NCBI GenBank assembly: GCA_000727475.1
Contig: KL647315.1
Span: 7,528-71,527 of the forward strand
DNA from: Sarcocystis neurona
Lineage: Eukaryota; Apicomplexa; Conoidasida; Eucoccidiorida; Sarcocystidae
DNA length: 64,000 bases
Direction of reading: 5' to 3'
Shown here: in pieces, positions 1-11,829 of the stretch
How the letters are laid out: every line of letters begins with the position of its first letter
Position numbering within the stretch: position 1 is the first letter of the stretch
Position numbers and translations under genes: made by a program
Notes under the pieces: model-generated
The model's input: only the letters and a program-made list of their open reading frames with translations
The model's database searches: none
Told to the model about the DNA's origin: nothing

Positions 1-430
1 ATATATATATATATATATATATAACGTGTGTACTTACATATATTGTGTATATATATATATATATGTATACGTGGCACGTAATTGTAGATAGGCACATATG
101 TACACATGAAGATATACTTATATACATATATATATATGTATACTTACATATATATTCGACATATGAGAATATATACATATATGTATGTGTATGTATATGT
201 ATATATGTATGTGTTTATGTGTCTTAAAATCATACACGAGTATACACGCAGATATATATACCCGTATCTGCCTAGAAATATATGTAATTTTGTATATAAA
301 TAGACAACTATACATACATGTATATACACACACACACAGGCACATACTTGTATATACATATATATGTATATACATGTATATACGTACACGTGTATATATA
401 TAGCTGTACAAATGTAGATTTATCGCCATA
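1..430. repeat. AT-rich dinucleotide microsatellite block
   Basis: This is almost pure alternating TA interrupted by TG, AC and GC steps, for example TATATGTATAC. Several short reading frames made only of Ile, Tyr, Met, Cys, Val and Thr cross it on both strands, which is what stop-poor TA/TG DNA gives, so none is called a gene. The same repeat class recurs throughout the window. Confidence 0.9.
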
Positions 431-2124
431 TGTGTCTATGTAGCCATATATGAAGAAAGGGATGGACAACGCGTTATCCTTCGCATGCAAGTGGAGAAGA
501 TTTTGCGTGTGCTTCTCTGGCGTCCGTCGGTTGAGAGACAGAAGCAGCCCGTCCACGTCACACCTCCTGCAGTAGACTGCTCAAGAAGACGAGGAGAACT
601 GCTGCTGCTGTTAATGATCTGCTGCCACGTCGGTGCTGCCGGCGTGCCCCACAGCCGCTGGCGGGGTGCTGCTGGTTGTTTCTCTTGTGCTCAGTTCCTG
701 CTTCACGCAATGTTTGAACACGATCTACTTTAAAATCGTCCTTTATCTCGTATGTGCATATATTTGTTGATCGGCGTGTATCCCGCGCTACGTTTTCCAA
801 GGTCTCCTGCAACGTCAAAGAGGCGACTTCTGCAGTGCCGGCATGTCCACATACAGCTCCCTACGTATCTGGATATAGGTATACGTATGTATATACGTCT
901 ATAGTATAAGTACGTATGTACGTATAAAGACACACCTATGTGTTTATCTGCATTCGCCCACACATGTACATGTATATGCCTGTATATCCACACATATGTA
1001 CACATGCGTATTGTAAGAGGGGACCGCGTGGACATATGCGCTGGTACTCTACTCGGTACGTGGCGATAGTATCTGAACTCGGAGGACATACCCATACATG
1101 CGCCTAACCGTCTACGTATGAATTTATGCATACGTCTGTCCTGCGTACGCACACGTCTACCTTTCCACATCTAAATGTCTGTGTATCCACACACATATGT
1201 GTATCGGGGGGGCCGTACATATCTGTATATGTATACAGGACGCTGTAAGTGCTGGGACTGCGTATATGGAGAAGGCGTTGCAGTGGGGGACTTCGACGGA
1301 GGACGGCGCGGGCAGGTGTGGCTGGCGGAAGAGGCGGTTGTGTCGGCAGGTGAAGAAGACGCGTCTGTGTGATTGTAGGGGAAGGCAGGCTGCTGCAGGC
1401 GCCGTATATCCTCGAAATTATGTGGTCTGTCCATTCCTCCTGCTCTTACTTGTGTGCACGCAAACGGAGAAAAAGAAGAAAAGAGAGAAGCTTCTGTCCA
1501 CGCCGTGGAGGGGACTGCGTGTGTGGGTGCCCGGTGCAGGTCAGCTACGCGCATCTCACGAAGGAGGAACGGGCATTGCAGAGTGCCGTGGCGGTAAGAG
1601 TTCCCCCCCCTGCCCGTGTTTCTTCGCGTATTTGCTGTTGTCGCCACCACCTCTCCTTCGTCCGCCAACTGCGTGTGTATCTCTCTTCGCTTATAAATCG
1701 TCCACATATATACCTATAGATACACGGGCGTCTATATATTGCATACGCATACGTGTATATACATATGCGTAAATGCCTGTATATGCATTACATGTGCACT
1801 ACATACAGGTATAGGTGGATGTCTATCTATCTCTCTGTATGGGTGTGTACGTATCTCTGTGGATGTACGCATGCGTATGCGTAGATATATGCGTGTAAGT
1901 ACGCATGTCGCTGTGTTTGTGTGTATGTGGGTGAGTAGGCGCGTCGTCAAGGTAGTGAATAAAGAGAGCGATATATCTTTCTACAAAGCGTCCGGCTTCT
2001 TTCTTTCGTACCCCCCTGTCTCTCTATATCTGTGTCGGTGGATGTACGTGTGTATATGAGATGAGGATGCGCGTGGCTTCCTCTCCATACGTATGCATAC
2101 ACGTGCGTACGAAGCTGTACAGAA
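431..2124. other. Intergenic stretch, no supported gene
   Basis: The sequence has mixed composition with scattered microsatellite patches (850-1010, 1720-1930, 2020-2110). Open frames of up to 191 codons exist on the plus strand at about 1197-1772, but they lack recognisable domains and a consistent splice pattern, and they overlap an equally long frame on the other strand. I see nothing here that can be named. Confidence 0.5.
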
Positions 2125-2530
2125 GTGCACACGCCGGCGATCTGCAGTTCCTGCTGCTTCAGCGTTAGGAGATACGGCCTTGCTGCAGGCCCTGCTCTTG
2201 GTGCTGCGTCCACACTTTTTGCTGCCGCTGCTGCTTCCCGTGCTCTGCCGCTACCGGTGACGCTGTGTGCTGTGGTGCTGCTGCTGGTGTTGCAGCGTCA
2301 CGTACTCCTGCTGCTACTGCGATTACATCTCCTGCTTAGGTCTTGGTGGTGAGGGTGCTGCTGCTGTGCGTGCCTTCCTGTCGGCGCCGCCGCCGCTGCT
2401 GCTGTTGCACGCCTTCGTGTTGCGGCTGCTGCTGCTGCTTTCCTCTTGCTCCGCTGCTGCTGTTGCGTGCCCTCCTGTTGCTGCTGCCGGTGCTGTTGCA
2501 TGCGCTCGTATCGCTGCTGCTACTGCAGCA
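2125..2530 (-). repeat. (CTG)n-type triplet tract
   Basis: About 400 bases are dominated by GCTGCTGCTG on the plus strand, so the minus strand reads CAG and can encode Gln, Ala or Ser runs. It lies immediately upstream of the plus-strand RS/E/Q-rich gene and has the opposite triplet polarity. It could be an intron or 5' flank of that gene, or an exon of an unseen minus-strand gene. By the orientation bias noted in the findings, an intron or flank of the plus-strand gene is more likely. Confidence 0.6.
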
Positions 2531-2567
2531 TGAGGCTTTGGGAGGGGTGTCTTCTTTGGCGTTGTGA

Positions 2568-4841
2568 CAGGAGGGCGGGAGTTTGTCTGCGTTCGTTCCT
2601 GCAACGTCGAAGACTTTTGAGCACCCGACGCAGGTGAGCTTGAAGCTGGGGACGGGAGGAGGAGAATGGCAGCAGCAGCAGCAACGCCGGAAGGCGTCGC
2701 GATGGGATTTGCATGACGACCGAACAGAGAAAGACTACGGGGAGGACCCTGCGTTTTTTACGCGGCAGATCCGCACGTTCGGCCTGCGGAGCGAGCAGAT
2801 GATGCCAAGGACAACAGCAGCAACTGCGCAGCAGCAGCAGCAACAACAGCAGCAGCAGGCGGAAGAGCCGCTCGAGTATCCTCCCGGATTCAGCGACGGG
2901 CCCATACGCAAAGCGGCTCCTCCCGCGCCTGCCGTTCCTCCGCCGCCGCCTCCCCCTCCTCCCGAGCCGCTGGAAGACCCTCCCCCTCGACCGCACGCGG
3001 CTACTGCTGCGACGGCTCCCGCTGCCGCCTCTCGTGCTGCTGCTGCTGCCGCCGGGAAGGACGCAGATGAGGAGGAGAAGAGGAAGACGCTGCAACAGCA
3101 GCGGAAGGCGACGCGTGCCAGCGGGGGGGATGACGGTAGCAGCACTCGAAGCGGAAGGGCAGGAGAAGCAAGGGCAGCAGCAACAGCACAAGGAGGGGAT
3201 GAGGACGGGATTGACCGGGAAGGAAGGGGAACAAGCAGCAGCAGCAGCAGGGCATGGCGAGATGCGGCCACTGCTGCTGCTGCGGTTCCTGCAGGAGAAA
3301 TGCAACAGCAGCTTCGTGCAGCACGGCATGACTACACTTTCTCGGAGCGAGGGGGAGATGGAGCAGCAGGAAGACGACGAAGAAGAAGCAGCAGCGGTGA
3401 CAATGTGGAGGTTGGCAGAGGTGCGATGGACGAGAAAGAAGAAGAAGAGGAAGAGGGAGACGGCAGTGTGGAACGGAGACACGGAGACTCGAGCAGCAGG
3501 AGGAGAAAGAGCAGGAGTGGGCGGGGCGAGAAGAGCAGCAGGCACCACCACAAACCTGAAGAGAAGAAAGCAGAGGAAGAGGACGCAGAAGAAGAAGAGG
3601 AGGAGGAAGACGAGACGGAGGGAAGTGAAGAATTCGAGAGAAGAAGAACTGCAGCAGCAGCAGGAGGAGGAATGCGCGCGAAAGAGGAAGGCAGAGGAGA
3701 GCACCGAGGGAGACACATGCGGCAGCATCACCATGCGGCTGCAGCGGCAGCAGGTGACGCCGCAGCAGCAGGAGGAGAAGGAGGGCAGCAGCAGCTGCGG
3801 CACGGGGAGTTTGTCGAAGGAGGTAGCAGCAGGCGCTCGCCAAGGGAATACCGGGAAGAAGAAGAAGAAGAGAACGACGCGGAGGAGGAAGACAAAGACG
3901 TGAGTAACAACAGCAGCAGCAGAAGGTCCGAGACATCGCGGAAAGAAGGGAAACACAGAAGAAGAAGAAGAAGCAGCAGCAGAGAACGAGAGTCACGCGC
4001 ATGCAGACGGCGCAACAGCCCCAGCCCGCCGGAACGCTCCAGTAGCAGCGGCAACCGTTCGAGCAGCAGCAGCGGCACATGTGGGAGCAGCGGCGGCGGC
4101 AGCAGTGCGAACAACAGCAGCAGAGAGAGGAAAAGAGTGCGGACCGCAGGCAGCAGCAGCAGTAGCGGGAAAGAAGACGATGAAGCAGAGGAGCAGCAGC
4201 AAGAGGAAGAAGATGGGCACGCAGTCGGAGAAGGAAAGGAAGAGGGAGAAGACTCCCAGCAACGGCAGCAGCAACGGGGGGACGTGCACAGCAGACGGAA
4301 GGAGGAAGGAGGACGAGTCTCGCACCGTTACAAGCACGGCGGCCACGGCAGCAGCAGTGGCCACAGCAACAGCAGTAGTCATAGCAGTAGCAGCAGTCAT
4401 AGCAGCAGCAGCAATCATAGCAGCAGCAGTCATAGCAGTAGCAGTAGTCACAGCAGTAGCAGCAGTCATAGCAGCAGCAGCAGGAGAACGCAGGAAGAAG
4501 AAGACGCGTGGGTGGAAAAAGAGGCTGCAGCAGAGAAGCGAGGCAGCAGAAGTGTGAAGAAAATGAAGAACAGTAGCTGCGAACAGAACGCCGCTGCTCC
4601 AGCAACAGCAGCAGGCTCGCAAAGTCCCCCGCCCCACGATCCGAACAGCAGCAGCAGCCGGCGCAACAGCAGCAGAGGCGGCAGCGGCGTAGCGAACAAC
4701 AGCACCAGCGGCGGAACAGAGAGCAGCAGCGGCGCGCACCGCCACCGTCCTCCTGCATCAGCAGACCCCGCCGGTAGCGGCAAACGAACAAACGAAAGCT
4801 GCGCCGGACAGGCAAGTAGGAAAGAAAAATCGCATCGGTAG
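2568..4841 (+). CDS. Low-complexity Ser/Glu/Arg/Gln/Ala-rich protein, 5' end incomplete
   Basis: One open frame runs from a possible splice acceptor (TTGTGACAG before 2571) to TGA/TAG-class termination at 4839-4841, about 755 codons. The first in-frame ATG pair is at 2799, so either translation starts there or an upstream exon supplies the start. The first 75 residues are the only complex part and include SRWDLHDDRTEKDYGED. They are followed by poly-Gln, a proline run (PPPPPPPPP), alanine runs, acidic EEE blocks alternating with RRR/SSS, and a histidine-serine repeat near 4350-4480. The mix of RS-like and acidic tracts resembles nuclear RNA-processing scaffolds, but no domain is recognised, so function is not assigned. 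CAG-class codons dominate in all three frames; the plus frame was chosen because it is the longest, is not Leu/Cys-only, and has a complex N-terminus. A GC-type donor (ACAG/GCAAGT at 4808-4817) could mean a further 3' exon. Confidence 0.55.
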   Translation, partial: QEGGSLSAFVPATSKTFEHPTQVSLKLGTGGGEWQQQQQRRKASRWDLHDDRTEKDYGEDPAFFTRQIRTFGLRSEQMMPRTTAATAQQQQQQQQQQAEEPLEYPPGFSDGPIRKAAPPAPAVPPPPPPPPPEPLEDPPPRPHAATAATAPAAASRAAAAAAGKDADEEEKRKTLQQQRKATRASGGDDGSSTRSGRAGEARAAATAQGGDEDGIDREGRGTSSSSSRAWRDAATAAAAVPAGEMQQQLRAARHDYTFSERGGDGAAGRRRRRSSSGDNVEVGRGAMDEKEEEEEEGDGSVERRHGDSSSRRRKSRSGRGEKSSRHHHKPEEKKAEEEDAEEEEEEEDETEGSEEFERRRTAAAAGGGMRAKEEGRGEHRGRHMRQHHHAAAAAAGDAAAAGGEGGQQQLRHGEFVEGGSSRRSPREYREEEEEENDAEEEDKDVSNNSSSRRSETSRKEGKHRRRRRSSSRERESRACRRRNSPSPPERSSSSGNRSSSSSGTCGSSGGGSSANNSSRERKRVRTAGSSSSSGKEDDEAEEQQQEEEDGHAVGEGKEEGEDSQQRQQQRGDVHSRRKEEGGRVSHRYKHGGHGSSSGHSNSSSHSSSSSHSSSSNHSSSSHSSSSSHSSSSSHSSSSRRTQEEEDAWVEKEAAAEKRGSRSVKKMKNSSCEQNAAAPATAAGSQSPPPHDPNSSSSRRNSSRGGSGVANNSTSGGTESSSGAHRHRPPASADPAGSGKRTNESCAGQASRKEKSHR
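4344..4482 (+). repeat. Degenerate 15-18 bp tandem repeat (His-Ser4-5 units)
   Basis: Units of the form CATAGCAGTAGCAGCAGT are repeated about seven times with small length changes in multiples of three, inside the preceding frame. They encode His followed by four or five Ser residues. Staying in multiples of three supports real coding constraint here. The complementary strand reads as Asp/Tyr/Cys and is a shadow. Confidence 0.8.
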
Positions 4842-4844
4842 AAG

Positions 4845-5900
4845 TCGTGTAGAGCAAGTCCCAATGAAAGTGCGCATGCGCATGCCTAAAAATTACCGTC
4901 CTACCCAGATAGACGGCTGCTGGGGTAGCATGTCTATACACGCTTACGACAGTGCCTTCCCCTTACGCGTGTAGTTTGCATCCCTTCCTCTTATTCTACG
5001 GCGGAAGGGGAAGATATACATATACATATTTTAATACATATATTTTGAGGTGTTTGTGTGTGTCGTCCATACATATATATATATATATATATATATGTAC
5101 ATGCCGGAGGGGTACATACACATACATATATATGTGTATTTTTATGTATATACTTGCACGTATGAGTATAGTGAGTGCCGATGTGACTGTACAGGGAAAG
5201 GGCAGCAGACACAAAGGTGATTCATCCGAGAACTTTTTATGGTCTCTTCGTTATCTGCGCGTCTCTTTATGAGGGGTGCCACTTATATATATGGCGACGC
5301 AGGAGAGCGTAGGACGGCCAGTGGCGCATGTAGACATGCATGCGCGTCAACGTGTTGCGCAGGCCTCTTCACGCGCGCGTGCTGCAGGCTTGTGTGTTCT
5401 TCAGCAACAAAGCAAACCTCACTTCGAAGACGGTGACACCATTTGGAGAAAGTGGGTCTCTGGTTATATATATACATATATATATTATTATCTATGTGCG
5501 TTAAAGCATGCACTTTTATATATATGTATATACGCATGTATGCGTTGCTGGCCGACCAAGGGAACTGCGTTGCGGCGCTATCACCGTAGACGCACCTGCG
5601 TCACTTGACGCCAGATGTCTACAGATACACACACGTGAGCTCGGTATAATAGCAGGTCCATTCTTCCGCATATGCGTGTATGTTGTGCGTTCTTGTATTT
5701 TTACCTCTCCGTCCTATTTGGCTCACTACATATATGTACGTGTACATATGTAGATGATAGCATGTGGGTGAGGAAACGTCTGGAGAGCAGCTTGTGAGCG
5801 GAGGCCCCAACGCCTACCTCAACTAAGGCATGTGCTGTATTTGTAGGTAGGCGTAGATAAAGAAATGTGTTGCTACGTATCTACAAGCGATTTTGTAGAT
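4845..5900. other. Intergenic stretch with TA microsatellites
   Basis: TA-rich patches lie at about 5020-5160, 5465-5535 and 5725-5750, with unremarkable sequence between them. No open frame here has a recognisable domain. The interval probably separates the RS/E/Q gene from the CAG block that follows. Confidence 0.5.
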
Positions 5901-5917
5901 GAAGTCCCACTAACGGA

Positions 5918-6440
5918 GTGAGAGAAACATTTGGGCGCCGGGTCTGGGGACTGACACGGTCGAGGCAATTGCAGCGCGGGCAAGCGCGAGCAAGAGTGGG
6001 AGGAAAGCAGCAACAGCAACAGCAGGAGGAGGAGCAGAGAGCTGGGCGCGTCTCTGCTGCAGCAGCAGCAGCGGCAGCTCGAGAAGGACAATGGCAGGTG
6101 AAGAGCAGCACCAGCAGCGACTGCAGGGGGCGTAAGGAACAGAGCAACTCACCTAAGAAGAGAACACGGCAGCAGCAGCATAGCAGGAGCAGTGCTGTAG
6201 GTGGTGCCCAGCAGCGGTGTGAGGAGAAACAGGGACCGCAGCTGCGACAGCGGGGGGGGCCGCCCAAGCAGCAGCAGCAGCAGCGGTAGGTCTCTCGCAG
6301 CGACGACGATGACAGCAAGAGATGCACCATCACCACCACCAGCGATAAGTTCACGGGAGCCGCACCGTGTACCAGTATATCTACAAACAGGAGAAGGGGG
6401 AGCAGCGGCGGAAGCGCCCGCGCCGCAGCAGCAGTAACGC
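5918..6440 (+). repeat. (CAG)n-type triplet block, coding status unclear
   Basis: Plus-strand CAG tracts span about 5990-6440. A 123-codon plus frame (5918-6289) reads Gln/Ala/Ser/Arg-rich, while the minus strand gives Leu/Cys-rich frames of similar length. The plus frame is the more plausible coding choice, but no complex segment anchors it and no convincing splice pair links it to a neighbour. Confidence 0.4.
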
Positions 6441-6930
6441 ACGCAATAGCAGCAACAGAGAGAGGATTCGTAGCATGGTCGGTGTTGCTGGTGGACGGTG
6501 CGTCTCACAAGAGTTTTTTTTTTGTCTTTGACACGCGTGCCCTCTCTCCCTCTCTCGGATGATTCCTTTGGTCTTTTTGAAACTCCGTCTAACCGGAAGA
6601 GATTCCGCTTTTAGTTGGTGAGAGTCGAGTATTTGCCCGTTTCCTTCCTGTCGTAGGCGTGTGCCACGTCTGCCTGCGCACTCATTACGTTTTCATGTAA
6701 TTAGTACAGGATGTGTCATTTATATATAGAAGAGTAGAGTCAAATACTTGTGTTATATACATATATTTATATATATGCATATATGTGCACTTTTCGACAA
6801 AGAGACCCACACACATGTCTGTTCACGGGTAGACACGTAGATCTACATACAGATGTATAAATCTATGTGCACGCACCTGCGCGTTTGCGTAGGGTAACCA
6901 ACGGTGTTCTCTACCTGTACATGTAGCAGG
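6441..6930. other. No gene seen
   Basis: Ordinary-composition sequence with a T run near 6516-6524 and a TA/TG microsatellite at about 6720-6790. No supported feature. Confidence 0.5.
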
Positions 6931-7232
6931 CCTGCATGCACTTGTGTTTATGTATCGAGTATGTGAATAAACCTGTGTACGCGCAACGCCACGCAGAGCA
7001 ACCCGTGCAGCAGGTGGTCTTGCGGGACAGCAGTACCACCCTCTTGGGCCAACGTGAAGTGAGGTCACCACGTACACCACCACGTCTTGCGAGCAGCTTC
7101 GCTCTGCAAAAATTCTGCACCGGCATTTCCCTGCTGATATGGTCTGCGGAGTTTTGGCGCTCTGGGCAGCACATCTCTGCACACCTCCGTGCGTCTGGTC
7201 GTCCTCCCAATGTGGACGGACTTCGCATCGGT

Positions 7233-7370
7233 GGACAGCCACTGACAGCAGCGGCCGATGTACGTACACCGAACGGGCGGACGGCCAATGACTGCGGCGG
7301 CCGATGTAACTACGCCGCACGTGTGGACGGCCCCTGGACACAGCGGCTTCCAGCAGTGTACGAGAAGTCC
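7233..7370 (+). repeat. 46-bp degenerate tandem repeat, three copies
   Basis: Units begin at 7233, 7279 and 7325, exactly 46 bases apart. Each opens with GGAC(A/G)GCC, and two contain GCGGCCGATGTA. The first copy carries TGTACGTACACC at 7259-7270, the palindrome found elsewhere in the window. Because 46 is not a multiple of three, successive copies fall in different frames, so this is unlikely to be a coding repeat. Frames on both strands run through it without a recognisable protein. Confidence 0.7.
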
Positions 7371-7527
7371 TCTCTTTTCTGCAGAGGTGCCACCTTCGCG
7401 TTCTCGAAACACACACGTGCCAAGTTGTTGCACCCCACCCATTCTCACTCGCGGATACGCATGTGTTGACACACAAGTTTACGGGCAGTGCGGTCCAGTC
7501 TATTCGTGCGTCTACACACATTTGCGT

Positions 7528-7531
7528 GTGC

Positions 7532-7568
<37 letters not shown>

Positions 7569-7720
7569 TACGGCGGCGCGCGTCTACAGGCTTCATCGCG
7601 TGCGTCACTGTACTGCGTGCGGGCACATGGGAGCACGTCTGCATCGCTGTGTTTATGCGTGTGTGTGTGTGTGTGTACATATATACGCATGTATATATAT
7701 ATATATATATGGGCGTATTC
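7528..7720. repeat. (TA)n/(GA)n/(TG)n microsatellite cluster
   Basis: A (TA)n run at about 7532-7552 is followed directly by (GA)n at 7552-7568. A (TG)n run at about 7660-7677 and a second (TA)n run at 7690-7712 follow. A further pure (TA)n run lies at about 8027-8056. Confidence 0.85.
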
Positions 7721-8024
7721 GCTGACGCCTTTTGGGGGACAAGCAGCGAACAGATACCGACACTTTCACTTATACACTACCTTTCCCGACATTTCACAGA
7801 AGGGCATGCCCATTCCTCGCCGCGTAAGTTTCGGTACGTCGGGAACGTGTGTAGCGACGAAAAATTGCTGTAAGCGTTGACCGCGGGGATCAGCTTTTGC
7901 ATTGCTTGGTTGCCCTACAAGTCTGAAGGCGGCACAAAGGAAGCCAGACGCTGGCCTGAATGCCACGACGCGCGTACAAAAGACTGCGCACCAGGGTAGT
8001 GAGAGGTATCCTCTATGATCTATC

Positions 8025-8058
<34 letters not shown>

Positions 8059-8595
8059 CGCGTATTGTTGTGCACGTCGATGTGCACGCACTTGCGTACA
8101 TTCTTCACGTCGTTCCGACACGCGCGCGCAATGGTGTGCGTCAGCATCAACCCACTTTCGCGACGCACACATAGACACAGGAGTCCACAGCATTCTCTGC
8201 TGCGGTTATCAAGCTTCTACATATGATGGCCACTTTTGAGGTGGGCATACTACCGGGAACGAGCGCTGCTGTCTGACGGAGGCGGACGCGGACGCACGCA
8301 CTTCTGCTCCTGTATTTTGTTGATGCGCGTATCCCTAAAATTCGTCATCAAATGTAACCGTAGGGAGTCAAATCGCATCCGCTTCAGCGGGAGAAGCCTG
8401 CTGACAAGGAAGGCAAAATTTCGTGGAATGCCGCGGCAGCTGCTGCGCGCTTACAGAAAAGAGCCGCAGGGGTCTTTCAGGGGGTAGACGCATACATAGC
8501 GAGAAAAGAAGATACAACCGTATTGAAAGAAAGGTGATTGCACATCTGGTGAATAGAGAACAGTCGCACTCTTGGAGAGACGTTCAGACGCACAC

Positions 8596-9669
8596 TTACA
8601 CTATAAACGCGCTACTGCTTCTAGCGTGCTCTGCGTGAACGCTTCCCTCTAACTGTTGCTGATGGTTTTTCTTCACTAACAAGCGTACACGTACTAAGCT
8701 GTGACACGCGCTTGTCTTTCCTGCTTCGGGCCAAATGCCAGTTGTGCTGCGGCTGCTGTGGCTCTTTCTGTTGCTTCTGCTGTCGGCACTGTTCCCTCCC
8801 CCCCGCATATACTGTGTGGTAGTTCGATTGCTGCTGCTACTTCGCCTGCAGCTTCCGCTCTTGCATCTTTCGCACTGCTACTCTTTTCGACAACGCTCGC
8901 ACTGCGACGCTTGAAGCGGCTCCCGCTCTTTCAGGTGCTGAGGTCACAGCTGCTTCGGGTACTCGTGCTGCCGCTGCTTTCCTTTCGCTGCTGCCAAAGA
9001 GCGCTTATACTGGGGTCCACATGTTTCCCGGCTGCTGCATTCAGTGCTTCGCTGCTGGCGCCTGCCGCAGCCTCGTTGACTTTCTTCGTCTGTGCACAAA
9101 GCGTGTCACCAGCTTCCTGAAGGGCTCGCTGCTGTTGAGGCGACGCGTTGCTGCTGATACTCACGCGGAGGTGGATACGCAAGGCAGTCATGTGTCCGTT
9201 GGTCAACAATGTGCACAGTCCCCAAAATGGCGCAAGTCAATGAAAATTCTTTTCTGCGCTGCCTGAGGCTGCAGCACTTGCAACTACAGTGGTCCGCTTC
9301 GAACCTTGTGTTCAAGGGAGGCATGCTGTTGCTTAAAACTCTGCTGCTGCTTTTGCAGTCGCAGCCTCAACACAGCAGGTGCCGGGACTCTCAACTCACG
9401 AAGGCTAGTGCTTTATGCGCCAGGTGGAGGCTGAAAGGACAGGCAAAAAAAAGAAGCACTCAGGAGTTACTTTCAAAAGCTCAGGACAGACCATCCATTC
9501 GTTCCTCATCATAAAGAATGTCTTCTAAGTTTTCAGCGCAACGTACACACGTGCGCTTCTCAATCGTTGCTGTTCGCGTTCCTGTCAAACGGTAGAAGTT
9601 TATGCGTGTAAGGTGGACAGAAAGTATACGAAGGGTCACGTGTGGATCCATCCCTGTTAAACCAAGCAA
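8596..9669 (-). CDS. Possible minus-strand coding region, exons unresolved
   Basis: Between these positions the plus strand is CTG-rich, so the minus strand carries CAG-class codons. The minus strand also has several complex-looking open segments: 9481-9669 (contains VRCAENLEDILYDEERMDG), 9106-9324, and 8931-9209 (contains QQQRALQEAGDTLCAQTKKV). They lie in different frames and would need introns to join. I do not recognise the protein and could not find a phase-consistent chain, so this is a region to examine rather than a model. Confidence 0.25.
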
Positions 9670-10535
9670 AGTATGTCTGCGATGTAGTCGGCAGTCACAC
9701 GCGTGCTACGCCAATGCAGGTGCGTATATACTACACGTTTACGTGTGCATGTGTGTAAATACACGTGGATGTATGTAGATCAACATATGAGTTTAAAATG
9801 TTACGTATCCACAAACGGTTAGACTCATAGAAAGACCTGTGTGTATATATCTGTACACGTGTTGATATGTTTTTTATGTCGGTACGTGTATATCTCGTGA
9901 AATTGCACACCTAACTTTTTGTCATGTGTCATTGTAGACACACAGTAATTTAGCGCTGGATACATCTCACAAATACATGTCCACCCACAAAACTATAGGC
10001 GGGAAACAAGAGAGGCTGGGGTGCTTTAGTGTGGCTGCTGGACTTGTGCGGTGAACAGAGGCACGCTTGCGCGGACGCACTCCCGACGTAGAAGAAATAG
10101 CAGCAGCAGCAGCAGCGGAAAACGCGATTACGGGGGTTCAAAGAAAAGCTATTGAAAAGAAAGTGGAGAGAGACGAGGAATGAAACGGGTAGCAGAGTCA
10201 GAAAAAAGGACGAGAAAAAGCAAGCAGAGGGTAATTATTTACTTGTACAACTCCCTGACCACGACCCGTGCAATATTTGACAGCCACAAAATCCGGAGGC
10301 TTGTAGGTGATACACAAAACTGCCGACACAGGCATGTGCGTATACATACAGAAAGGAAAAGGAGAAAAAAATGGGAGAGATATCAATAGATACAAGATAT
10401 ATATACATATATTTATGTATATATGTCCATTCTCGACCAGCACCTATGACCTAAGTAAACAGTCGCACAGCAGTACACTCGCTACGGAAGATCTTACTGT
10501 AACGCATACTGCAATCTTGTGCTCCTGTGACAACT
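9670..10535. other. No gene seen
   Basis: Mixed sequence with a microsatellite patch at about 9725-9900 and a short CAG tract at about 10098-10117. Small frames only, on both strands, with no domain or splice support. Confidence 0.5.
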
Positions 10536-10539
10536 AGCC

Positions 10540-10923
10540 GTGTTTGAGGAGGGTTCCTTTTCACTTCCTGCTGCTGCTGTTGCCTTTGCTTGGTGCTTTT
10601 GTTGTTGCTGTTCTACTTGTTTGCCTCCTTCTAGCGTTGCTATGTTGGCATGGCTGTCTTACCTCGTCGCTTTTTTGCGCTGTTATCGCTGCTTCAGCTT
10701 ACTCTCATTAGGGTCGCCGGACTTGTGCGTCGGCTGCGCGAGCTTGCCGCCGTGGGCACGGATGTATGAGCCGCACGCTGCTGGTGTGCTGCTTTCTGCT
10801 GGTGCTCTACTACTGTATCCGTCGCACCTGCCTGCTGTGTGGCAACTGCCCCTGTGTTTCTTTCTGCTGCCTGCTGCTGGAAGTCTAGTCGCCTGCCGCT
10901 GCTGCTGTAACTGCGTACACACT
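10540..10923 (-). repeat. CTG-type block with weak minus-strand coding potential
   Basis: The plus strand reads GCTGCTG at intervals. The minus frame at 10683-10922 is Gln/Ser/Arg-rich and the plus frame is Leu/Cys-rich. The block ends in a (TA)n microsatellite at about 10969-11000, followed by sparse sequence with microsatellite patches to about 11760. No product can be named. Confidence 0.35.
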
Positions 10924-10999
10924 ACTCGTATGCGTCACTTCAGCAACGTTTGTGGATCTACACATATGCTACATATATATATATATATATAAATATATA

Positions 11000-11760
11000 T
11001 ACACTGGCATACTTTTCTCCTGTGCAGTCGTGAATGCATGCGTCCGTGCAAGTGTGAAGGTATGTAGCTATATACATATATATACATATACATGTACGTA
11101 GGTGTTTAAGTATGTATTGACATATGAATATACATGTAGGCGACTACGTACATGTACGCGAGTGAACGTGTGCTCGTAGCTACATTCGTAGGTAGTACAT
11201 ATGTATGTGTCTTATGGGCGAACGTAAACAAGTGCTTAGGAATAAAATCTAAGCTGTACCTGTGAGATCTTTACGTTCACGAGCGTGTACTTTCAATACA
11301 TATATGTATATATGTACCTCTGACTAATCACCAGCACGAGTCGCTGTTCCTTCTGCTGCAAGAATAATCTTGCGACTCGTTGCAGGCTGCCACCTGAGAG
11401 TGCATGCGCTGCCTGAGCAGCTGCCGAGCTGCTGCAGGTCGCTATAACGTCTTGACGGTCTGGCGTTGTTACTGTGTTTCCGCTGATTCTCTCTCATTGC
11501 TGCTGCTGCAGCTGCACGTCCTCGTCCGTACGTCTATTTCAGACTTTCTTCCTGCGGTCTGCTTTATTGTATAGCGTATAGTGCTGTACGCAACGTGTAC
11601 GTCATATACATACGTATGCCTATATGTATACATGTGCGTGTGTCTACATATTAACACATCTACATGTCTGTATGTGTATGTGAATATATATACGTGTACA
11701 TGTTGATAAGCCACGGTAAGTGTGCTTCCGCCTCCTGTTACAGCACTACGCTACTGCCGC
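11000..11760. other. Intergenic sequence with microsatellites
   Basis: TA/TG/TAC-type patches lie at about 11050-11220, 11295-11320 and 11600-11705. No supported gene. Confidence 0.5.
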
Positions 11761-11829
11761 GCTGAGTGAACGTTTGCCGTATTCCGACGGTCGCGGTTTT
11801 GCTATTGTTGCCGGTCCACGGAGTCTTGA

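Noticed and set aside
2520..4941. Minus-strand open frames of 478 and 646 codons
   Set aside because: They are Leu/Cys/Ser-only translations of the complement of CAG-class codons in the plus-strand gene. Triplet DNA without TAG, TAA or TGA stays open in all frames.
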